Below, piece by piece: positions 10,304 to 19,300 of a stretch of DNA of 64,000 nt. This DNA comes from Serripes groenlandicus (lineage: Eukaryota; Mollusca; Bivalvia; Cardiida; Cardiidae), in assembly GCA_031761405.1 (NCBI GenBank), contig JASEVX010000008.1:74010014-74074013 (forward strand). The letters are read 5' to 3'. The translations under genes were made by a program, and so were the position numbers. Under the pieces are notes generated by a model, which had not been told where the DNA came from, made no database searches, and worked only from the letters and a program-made list of their open reading frames with translations. How positions within the stretch are numbered: position 1 is the stretch's first letter; each line of letters opens with the position of its first letter.

Positions 10304-12446
10304 CAAGAGGGCCATGAGGCCCTGGAATCGATCACCTGAGAATGGGCTATTTAAGACATAACTCTCTCATGCTCAAGCCAAACATGTGGCTTCCAGAGTG
10401 TTAACAAGATTTCCCTTAAATTTGAATGTATATTGAATGAATGTATATTGTTTTATGGCGCATCGACAGCTAAGGTCATTTAGCGCGCAATTAAATTTAA
10501 TTATTCATGATCCCTGGGTAAACAAACCAGTACTAGGCTAGAAAATGTGCCTTGCCCAAGTGCACTTCACCATGACCGTAGTGCCGCGACTGGGGATCGA
10601 ACCCGGGACACCCGGTTTCGAAATCCCCGACGCTAACCACTCGACCACAGCGGATTCCCTCCCTTAAATTTGGTCTAGTGACCTAGTTTTTGACATGACA
10701 TGACCCATATTCGAACTTGGCCTGATATCATCAGGACAAACTTTCTGATAAAGTTTCAACATGCTCAAGTTTAAAATACGGCTTCAAGAGTGTTAACGAG
10801 ATTTTCCTTAAATTTGGCCTAGTGACCTAGTTTTTGACCCGACATGACTCATATTCGAACTTGGCCTAGCTATTACTTAGACAAATATTCTGACAAAGTG
10901 TCAACATGCTCAAGCCAGAAATGTGGCTTCTAGAGTGTAATCAAGATTTTCCTTAAATTTGGCCTAGTGACCTAGTTTTTGACCGGACATGACCCATATT
11001 CGAACTTGGCCTAGATATCAAAAGACAAACTTTCTAATAAAGTTTCAACATGCTCAAGTTTAAAATGTGGCTTCCAGAGTGTTAACAAGATTTGGCCTAG
11101 TGACCTAGTTTTTGACCCGACATGACCTATATTCGAACTTGGCCTAGATATCACTATGACAAACATTCTGACAAAGTTTCAATATGCTCAAGCCAAAAAT
11201 GCGGCTTCAGGAGTGTTAACAAGATTTTCTTAAATTTGACCTAGTGACCTAGCTTTTGACTCGACATGACCTATTTTCGAACTTGGCCTAGATATCACTA
11301 AGACAAACATTCTGACAAAGTTTCAACATGGTCAAGTTTAAAATGTGGCTTCCAGAGTGTTAACAAGATTTTCCTTCAATTTGGCCTAGTGACCTACTTT
11401 TTGACCGGACATGACCCATATTCGAACTTGGCCTAGATATCATCAAGACAAACTTTCCGACAAAGTTTCAACATGGTCAAGTTTAAAATGTGGCTTCCAG
11501 AGTGTTATTCGACCTAGTGATCTAGCTTTTGACCCAACATGACCTATTTTCGAACTTGGCCTAGACATCACTAAGACAAACATTCTGACAAAGTTTCAAC
11601 ATGCTCAAGCCAAAAATGCGGCTTCAGGAGTGTTAACAAAATTTCCCTAAATTTGGCCTAGTGACCTACTTTTTGACCGGACATGACCCATATTCAAACT
11701 TGGCCTAGATATCATCAAGAAAAACTTTCCGACAAAGTTTCAACATGTCAAGTTTAAAATGTGGCTTCCAGAGTGTTAACAAGATTTTCCTTCAATTTGG
11801 CCTAGTGACCTAGTTTTTGACCCGACATGACCTATATTCGAACTTGGCCTAGATATCACTATGACAAACATTCTGACAAAGTTTCAATATGCTCAAGCCA
11901 AAAATGCGGCTTCAGTAGTGTTAACAAGATTTTCCTTAAATTTGACCTAGTGACCTAGCTTTTGACACGACATGACCTATTTTCGAACTTGGCCTAGATA
12001 TCACTAAGACAAACATTCTGACAAAGTTTCAACATGCTCAAGCCAAAAATGCGGCTTCAGGAGTGTTAACAAGATTTTCCTTAAATTTGACCTAGTGACC
12101 TAGCTTTTGACCCGATATAACCTATTTTCGAACTTGGCCTAGATATCACTAAGACAAACATTCTGACAAAGTTTCAACATGCTCAAGCCAAAAATGCGGC
12201 TTCAGGAGTGTTAACAAGATATTCCTTAAATTTGACCTAGTGACCTAGATTTTGACCCAACATGACCCAGTTTCGAACTTGGCCTAGAGTTGATCGAGAT
12301 ATATGTTCTGATAAACTTTTATAAAGATTGGATGCAAAATGTTGCCTCTAGTGGATTAACAAGCAAATGTTGACGACGGACGACGAACGACGGACAAAGG
12401 GCGATCACAATAACTCACCTTGAGCACTATGTGCTCTGGTGAGCTA
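10304..12446 (-). mobile_element. HINE/pearl-like element with ~142-bp tandem units
   Basis: It starts CAAGAGGGCCATGAGGCCC (hairpin) then GATCACCTGAG, and ends GGTGAGCTAAAAA preceded by GAGCACTATGTGCTC (hairpin). The short stem TCACC/GGTGA pairs the two ends. The body (10660-12330) holds about 12 units of ~142 bp marked by GTGACCTAGTTTTTGACC. A SINE is nested near the left end. Terminal hairpin, end-to-end stem and tandem core are features of Helentron-derived non-autonomous elements; no Rep/helicase gene is present. Confidence 0.7.
10438..10656 (-). mobile_element. tRNA-derived SINE (type 1) nested in the element at 10304
   Basis: The minus-strand head has CCGCTGTGGTCGAGTGG and GGGTTCGATCCCC. 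Its 3' end is shorter than the copy at 9931. Confidence 0.78.
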
Positions 12447-12639
12447 AAAATAGAAAATATCTATAATTGATTGGATAACCTATGACTAAAAGTGGAAAAC
12501 ATTGTGTCAAAAGGAGAAATTGCTCGTTTTGAGCAATTTCTTCTTTCGTCACTATGTTTTCAAAAAGCTGTCTGCTGCAGAGGCGTCAGAAAGCGTCTAT
12601 ATGAGGGAAAGGCTTAACATATTTATACAACATGATCTA

Positions 12640-12876
12640 TATCCCTTTCCCATCTACAGCAGGTGATTTTTGAAAAAACATTGTGACAAGCGGTTACCTT
12701 TACTCAAAATGAATAGCAATTTCTCCATTTTCCACAATGTTTTAAACACTATTTGATTGGTTTTCTGGGTTTGTTTACCCTCGCACTAGGCTATATTGCC
12801 ATTTAGCGGCCAGAAATCAACTCATTTCAATCATTATATTTTTATTTATAGATATGATTCAAATTATTAATTTGAT
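12640..12876 (+). mobile_element. TTAA MITE fragment followed by a SINE remnant
   Basis: 12640-12750 keeps CCCTTTCCC, AACATTGTGAC and the CCACAATGTTTT blocks. 12762-12800 resembles the GTTTACCC...ACTAGGCTA part of SINE type 1. The rest is featureless AT-rich intron. Confidence 0.45.
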
Positions 12877-13106
12877 TTAACCCTTTCACACATATAGACG
12901 CTTTCTGTCCCTTCTGCAGCAGACGACTTTTGAAGACATTCTGACAAAAAGAGAAATTGCTCGATAACGAGCAATTCCTCCTTTTGCCATAATGTTTTCA
13001 ACCTTTTTCAGTGATTATACCTTCATTTTGAGTGATTTTGTGTGTTTTTGATTAGATCATTTCAAATTCGTCTGCTGCGGATTTGTTGTATGTGAGAAAG
13101 AGTTAG
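12877..13106 (+). mobile_element. TTAA MITE, C type, full length
   Basis: TTAACCCTTTCACACATAT at the left; right end GAGAAAGAGTTAG; core GCTCGATAACGAGC is a clean palindrome. Confidence 0.83.
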
Positions 13107-13154
13107 ATTTGCTGTATGTGGGAAAGGTTTATTTCAACTGATATGACCAAAACG

Positions 13155-13335
13155 AATGTGTAGCAGAGAGAGCTGGCATGCTAGCCATAAGTGACCTACC
13201 TCAATGTAGCAGAGAGAGCTGGCATGCTAGCCATAAATGACCTACCTCAATGTAGCAGAAAGAGCTGGCATGCTAGCCATAAATGACCTACCTCAATGTA
13301 GCAGAGAGAGCTGGCATGCTAGCCATAAATGTCAT
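13155..13335 (-). repeat. 46-bp tandem duplication spanning an exon end and splice donor
   Basis: Four units, marked by TAGCAGA at 13161, 13207, 13253 and 13299. On the minus strand each full unit contains GCTAGCATGCCAGCTCTC...ACATTGAG then GTAGGT. The first transcribed copy is coding (exon 13292-13470); the others are intronic. Confidence 0.92.
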
Positions 13336-13470
13336 CAGCATCAGCAATCCAAATATGGGCATAAATAATGGGAGGTAATTACAGCTGCCTGCACATTTAC
13401 CCTCGATCGCCTCGTATTCTGGTGTGAGTATGGATCGGTTATATGTCACACAGGAACAATTACTGTATGC
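13292..13470 (-). CDS. SLCO-like: SLCO/OATP exon (end of loop 5, helices 10-11)
   Basis: Acceptor TTTTTTGTAG, donor GTAGGT at 13291. It reads AYSNCSCVTYNRSIL through GKCAGSCNYLPLFMPI and FGLLMLMTFMASMPALSATL, completing the loop cysteines and a membrane helix. The 3' end of the exon and its donor lie in a 46-bp unit repeated four times (13155-13335), so the same exon end plus GTAGGT also occurs at 13246 and 13200. Only the first donor (13292) keeps phase 2, needed for ATLR-CVPNEQRS across the join. Reading past it meets TAG at once. Confidence 0.94.
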
Positions 13471-13639
13471 CTACAAAAAATACAGAGAGTTGAATTATAA
13501 TTAAAAATGAAGGATACATTAGTTCTTATTTCTAAGTTGAAAATATAGTGAGAAAGGGATAAATTGCTAGTATTTCACAATTTCTCCTTTTCTAACAATG
13601 TTGACAAAAGTCATCAGCATCCAGGAAACAGTTAAAGTT

Positions 13640-13886
13640 CAGAATTTTTCCTGAATAAAGAACATCTAGATTGACGAGCTATTTTAATGTGATGGGTTGA
13701 GATATTAGTTTTTTCAATTTTAAAACAATATTGTTCAAAAAATATTAAAATTTCAAAGGTTTAAGAGTCATGTTTTTTCCTCAGCAGGACATTTTTTCCC
13801 TGAACATCCCTAATAATGTTTTGTTCTCTCAAGAAATAAGTAAAATGCATCAAATGGAGTCTGCGTGTAAAAGAAGGATGACATAC
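13640..13886. other. Short intron of the SLCO gene
   Basis: The 416-bp intron 13471-13886 has weak MITE traces at 13540-13640 (GAGAAAGGGATAAATTGC) and is otherwise featureless. Confidence 0.5.
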
Positions 13887-14043
13887 CTTTAAGTCTCCCT
13901 TGTTTTCAGTGAGACATCCCGCATGACATGGAGAATAGTAGAGAATGCCGTCTATCCCGCATACCGGGTTATAGAGGTCCTGATTACAATGGCAGCCCGC
14001 ATTACAGTCGGACATCAAACTTTTACCTTTAAACACCAGTGTA
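13887..14043 (-). CDS. SLCO-like: SLCO/OATP exon with Kazal-like loop
   Basis: The 157-bp exon (acceptor CTATTTTCAG, donor GTATGT) joins in phase 2 to the upstream exon and ends in phase 0. It encodes CNAGCHCNQDLYNPVCG followed by IDGILYYSPCHAGC, six cysteines in the Kazal-type spacing found in the large extracellular loop of OATPs. With one cysteine in the upstream exon and four in the next, the loop has the 10-11 cysteines usual for the family, which form disulphides needed for surface expression. Confidence 0.95.
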
Positions 14044-14433
14044 CTGAAAATAGACATTTGGGCTGCTTCATTTTTCTCATATCAATGCAGACATATTTTG
14101 ACACATCTGAGACAGACAATGGTTGTGCAATCGGCCTTCCAAAACACTGCATTGGAAGCTTGTTCCTGAATCGCAGCATGAATGTTGAAGGAAGTTTTGC
14201 TAAAGACTTTGGACATTAAAACTACACACAAATTGAGTGGTACTGTTTTGTACTGTTAACCATGGCGAACAGGGGTGTAGCTAGGGCCAAATTGCAATCC
14301 CATACTAAATTATGGGGGGTCAGGGGGGCATAGCTCCCCTTAAGCCAAAAAAAGGACATTTAAATTTTTCATTTTTTGAATTCGAAGTACATTTACTCCA
14401 GTAATGTGTCTATTATATTATAACTGTTGTGTT
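14044..14433. other. Intron sequence, nothing recognised
   Basis: Start of the 12.5-kb SLCO intron in plus-strand coordinates. GGGGGTCAGGGGGGCATAGC at about 14316 is a G-rich patch. No open frame of interest. Confidence 0.4.
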
Positions 14434-14640
14434 TTAACTCTTTCCCTTATGCAGATACATTCTGATGCCTCTGTAGCAGATGACTTTTGAAATCATTGTG
14501 GCAAAATAATAAATTCCTCATAATGAGCAATTTGCCACAATGTTTTCAACACATTTCAATAATAATACATTCATTCAAAGAGGTTTTCCATATATTTGAC
14601 TAGATGTTTGTTTCCAAAGTCGTCCGCTACAGATTTGACC
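14434..14640 (+). mobile_element. TTAA MITE, C type, right end lost
   Basis: Left TTAACTCTTTCCCTTATGC; right part stops at CGCTACAGATTTG before the terminal repeat. Confidence 0.7.
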
Positions 14641-14723
14641 TCGATAACCGAAATCATAGCATACAATGCATAAATCGATGTTTTGCAAAATGGAGTCTTA
14701 TCTACAACAATGTGGCAAAATGA

Positions 14724-15317
14724 ACAAGAGGCCCATGAGGGCCTATGCTCTACTGGGATGGTTCTTTGGTCATTTTCAATCCAGAGCATGTATGTATGGC
14801 GAAGATCGGATAGTAAATGGTAAATTTGAAAATTTCAAGGGCCATAATCCAGTCATGCAAGGGCACATCTGGCTGGTTTTAGAAAGGAACTGAGCTCTCA
14901 TCAATATTTAACTACTATTTAAGTTTGGTGAAGATCAGATGGTAAAAGGAGCCTTTATTTTGTTCACAAGCTCTATTATAGCAATTTTGCTGGCTGGTTT
15001 TCAAAAGGAACCAAGCTCTCATCAATATTTAACTACTATCTAAGTTTGGTGAAGATCGAATAGTAAATAGAGGCTCTATTGTGTTCACAAGCTGTATTAT
15101 AGCAATTTTGACAATTTCAAGGGCCATAATCCAGTCTTGCATGGGCGGATCTGGCTGGTTAGCGAAAGGAACGGAGCTCTCATGGATATCTAACTACCAT
15201 ATAAGTTTGATGGAGATATAATCAAAACTGAAGACTTTATTGCGTTCACAAGCAATTGTTTACGGACGGACGCACGACGGACACCACGCCACGACATAAG
15301 CTCTTCTTTTTTAAAGT
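14724..15317 (-). mobile_element. HINE-like element, subfamily with GCTCTAC stem, truncated
   Basis: It starts CAAGAGGCCCATGAGGGCC (hairpin) then TATGCTCTACTGG. The body has three ~165-bp units (TTTCAAGGGCCATAATCCAG, CTCATCAATATTTAACTAC) and GGACGGACGCACGACGGAC near the end. The expected CCAGTAGAGCTAAAA terminus is missing. Same subfamily as 61352. MITE-end sequence (GTTAAAGGGTTAA) follows at 15337-15346. Confidence 0.6.
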
Positions 15318-15354
15318 TTTTTGCTGCAGTTTTGTTAAAGGGTTAAGCTATCTT

Positions 15355-15381
15355 GTTACACTTTTTAGGGAAGCCGCTGTG
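15355..15381 (+). mobile_element. 5' stub of a SINE split by the transposon
   Basis: GTTACACTTTTTA (15355-15367) is a SINE target-site duplication whose partner GTAACACTTTTTA is at 21953-21965 (12 of 13 match). GGGAAGCCGCTGTG (15368-15381) is the SINE's first bases. The remainder lies beyond the transposon. Confidence 0.85.
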
Positions 15382-15895
15382 TAGTCTAGTGGGAATTCTG
15401 GAAAATGTGCATGTTAGGGGCATTTTGGGGTAAAAGTTGGGAACCATACTTTTTAGCATAATTCAGGTATGCTGAACCCGATTAACCCGGTTCCCAAGCG
15501 TAATTTTGGGTTTTAAGGGTCTAATTTGCATAAACAAAATGGCCACCAAATTGCAAATTTTGGGCACTTTTTTGAACCATTTTCTGCAATATCTCTGGAA
15601 CTAGACAAGCAAATATGTCAAATGAAATGTCTATATCTATGTATTCAGGGTCAGGGAATAAGATTAAGCCTTTTTTTAAGTAATTAGTATTAAACAGTAC
15701 TCGCAAATATGCAAATTAGCGGCCGCCATTACTAAAATAACCATTTTTACCCGTTATCTCCGGAACTAGGTAACCAAATATGTAAAATGGAGTGTCTATA
15801 CCTATGTTTTCAGGGACAGGGAATACGATTAAGGGATTTTAAATCAAGTATTGATAACACTAGGCATACTCTCAAATATACAAGTGCCCACAACT
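15382..15895 (+). repeat. Left terminal inverted repeat of the transposon
   Basis: It matches the reverse complement of the right end over its whole length with scattered mismatches. After a ~130-bp outer part it is built from two ~166-bp units, recognisable by CTATACCTATGTTTTCAGGG at about 15630 and 15796 and by GCAAATTAGCGGCCGCCATT. Subterminal repeats of this kind commonly act as transposase-binding sites. Confidence 0.85.
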
Positions 15896-16366
15896 ACAGA
15901 ACAAAATGTCATTCAATATATATGATTGATTAATGCATGAAGTGCTTATATTATATACTCAATGATAAATATAGAGATTTCCCAACTTGAGAAAACCTAT
16001 AACATGCTTTTTGTCTACTGAGCAATATCGCCTAGTGTGCTATATAGCTCACTAGCCGGATTTTCGGAACTACTTTTTTAATCTCTATTTTTTTAAATAA
16101 ACTCATCGTTTAACATTTTTAAGCTCCGTTTTCACTACTTAACACTTTATTTCCATGATGAACAGTTAAATAATCAAAAATTGCACTTTCAAATCCGCAA
16201 ATAAGAGCTTGAATCGACATGACACATTTATTTCAATCAATTTACACATTTGTCGGTGCGTAGTGACGTCACAAATGGCAGATTACGTCACTCATATCCC
16301 TCCTATTTGATGTATTATCACTTTTAGTGTAGACTTGATACTAATTGTTTCTTTCAATTGCAAACA
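15896..16366. other. 5' non-coding part of the transposon
   Basis: Lies between the left terminal repeat and the transposase ATG. AT-rich with no open frame; it presumably holds the promoter, but no convincing TATA box was found. Confidence 0.45.
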
Positions 16367-19300
16367 ATGGATCCAGTTGTTAGTTTAAAGAGACCTTCAG
16401 TTGTAGATTACAGCTTGTGTATATTCTGCCAAACACATACAGTCAATGCCATTACAAGTAATGCAAGTGACCATGGACTCATAACAGTCAGGCAGGCTGC
16501 TGGTAGCAGAAAAAAGCTTAGGGACAGTAAGAATATTGATTTGATCAACCGTCTTGAGAATGCGTTGGATTCTGATGAAGCCAAAACTCTTGTTTGGCAC
16601 AAAATGTGCTATGCGCACTTCACAGACAGAAGTAAACTGGCACGTTTGCAGAAGACGCAAGCAGGGGAATCGAAACAAGAAGCAAGTTGCAGCAGTGGTG
16701 ATTGCAAACGTTCATTGAGAAGACGTGTGGATCCAGTAAACTGGACGTTATGCATGTTCTGTCAATCTGTTTTGTTGAAGTCACGATTAATCTCAGTCAT
16801 GACGAAACAAATGAGTGATCACATCATTCAAGCTTCCTCTTTCGACTACAAGATTGGAATTCGATTGGCCGGAGTGATCGATTTAATTGCGGCTGAAGCC
16901 AAATACCACCTGACATGTCTAAGAACATTCACTAGATCTACCACCAAAATTAAACAGGACTCAGACAATACAGACCTTGCTATGGTATGGCTATGCAAAG
17001 AGTTGCATCAGTCAGCAGACAACGGACACGTTATTCAGTTAAATGATGTCTGGGAAAGATATAAGGAGCTTGCTGAAGAATCGTCAACCATTATTCAACC
17101 GTCCTACTTTAGTAGAAGGGCAACATTCAAGGAAAAGTTACAGTCACAGCTAGGAGATATTTTCAACTTTTTCCAGCCGCTTGACAGCAGACCATTCGAG
17201 AGAACAACCATCCTGATTCCCACAAAATATCAGCATACTGCAGTTTTGCAAATGAAGGAGATGGAGGAGACTGAGGAAACGACGCTGCCTCAATATGTGC
17301 CCCGGGATGACATTTTCTTATCACTAGTACACGTAGCGCTGAAAATTCGTGGAGACATGATGGCAACTCCTGGCCACAAAGGTTTCTCTGTAAGTGAGGA
17401 CGAAGCAATTCCATGCATTCCAGACAGTTTATATATGCTATTAAGACTAATCTTTGGTGGACAAGAGGCGCTAGAAGATGACACTTATGAGAACAATGAA
17501 TGCTTTGTCCACAGCAGAGTTCTGAGTGTAGCACAGGATCTTGTTTACTGTATCAGTGGAGGTAGAAAATGGACTCCGAAACATATTGGTCTTGCTAATA
17601 CACTACATCAGGCAACACGGTCTAAAGATCTGGTTGAGTTGTTCAACAAGGCAGGCTACTGCTTAAGCTATGAACAGGTGTTGCAAGTTGACACTTCCTT
17701 GGCTGAGAGTACCCTGTCATCTATGGACCAAGAAACTGGAGCTATTATTCCACCAAATGTTGTACCCAACAAATTTATCCACTACACCACGGATAACATT
17801 GACATTCTTGATGAAACACTTGATGGAAAAAATACTTTCCATGCAACGCAAATGGCAGTATGGCAACGGGGACAAAAAGCAGATGCTGAACTTCAGAATC
17901 TTGAGCCAACCACTAGACATACGCTGACGGTACCAAATGTCCTTGAGTACCTGTACCCTGTCAATATAAACCCTGCCACAAGTGAGCCAGTATTCACAGT
18001 CCCTGTTGACAAGGCCTGGTTCACACAATCTGAAGCAGACAGTGAATGTGTAAAACAAGCACAAGCAACGGACATGGCTTTCATTCTGCGACGTCAAGAT
18101 TCGGACACAAAACCGTCTTGGACTGTATTCAATCAGGCGGTCTCTTCCGAGGACCCAGAGCAGACAGCAGTAGGATACTTGCCCATAATTCTTGCCCCGG
18201 CTCATGAGTTAGATACACTTAATACAGTTGTGAAGAGATGCATGGCAATATCTTCACATTTTGACCAGGAGTATACAGTCATAACAGTGGACCAAGCACT
18301 ATTTTGCAAACTCATGGAACTCAAGTGGTCAGTCGAAAATTATCGGGATAAATTAATCCCACGTCTTGGTGGACTTCATACCGCGATGAACTTCCTGAAG
18401 GCTATAGGAGATCACATGGCTGGATCTGGATTAGGTGAGGTGTGGCTGGAGAGTGGATTGCTTGGGGAGGGTGCTGTGCAGCTTGTAATGGCAGGAAAAG
18501 CATACAACAAGGCGATGCGAGCTCACAAACTCACCTTGCAAGCCCTGTGGCGGATTTTATTGCCAAAGTTTCTCTTGTATGCTGAAGAATCGGACAAGGA
18601 ATGTCACGATGGTGTTGCTGCAATGGCTGCTGATGAAGACCAGGAACGCATTCCGGAGTTAATAACACGTCTGAAGGAAGAACGGTTTCATAGGCTTCTG
18701 CAGGATTTCGTAGAGAGCAAATCCAATGATGTGAACTTTGTCTTCTGGTGGCGCTACATGGACATGGTATCCATAATATTGCAGTTCACCCGCGCACAGC
18801 GTGATGGAATCTGGGACCTTCATCTCTACGCATTCAGTCTGATGTTGCCATACTTCATGCGGTATGATCACTTGAATTACGCAAGATGGGGTCCAGTGTA
18901 CCTAGCCGAGATGCACCAACTTCCAGAACCTGTGTTATCAGAGTTTCAAAGGGGCAACTTTGTTGTCAAGCGTTCTGTTCAAAAGTTTAATCAAGTTGAC
19001 CCAGACCAAGCCATGGAGTGGATAAATGGTACAGGAAAGAAAGGAGGTGGAATCATTGGTATCACGAAGACAACATCAGCGCTCTGTAGATGGACACTTT
19101 CGTACAATCTGAGGTCTCATATCTCAGCTGAAACAAACGCAATGTTCAACCACAGTCCTGGCAGTACACGCGTTCATAATGAGGCTACCAAATCACGGCA
19201 AAAGCGGGACAACGACGACGAGAATGCATTGCTCACAGTCTTCCAGGAATTCAAGGTGTTTGCATCAGTTTCACCAGAGTCATTACAAAATCTTGCCACA

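Larger units (their letters stand above)
10243..12617 (-). mobile_element. TTAA MITE, T type, split by a 2.1-kb element
   Basis: MITE parts 10243-10303 (target mutated to TTGA) and about 12447-12617. The break lies in TTTTGTCAAA / ATAGAAAAT. Confidence 0.82.

Noticed and set aside
10304..12446. Repeated units resembling a CRISPR array
   Set aside because: Units are adjoining and similar along their whole length with no spacer/repeat pattern, and the DNA is eukaryotic; it is a transposable-element core.
16358..16366. Earlier start for the transposase at 16358
   Set aside because: That codon is TTG. The ATG at 16367 has a good Kozak context and is the likely eukaryotic start.
17717..18205. 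Long minus-strand frames opposite the transposase gene
   Set aside because: Shadows of the 1535-codon gene; composition has no sign of a real protein.
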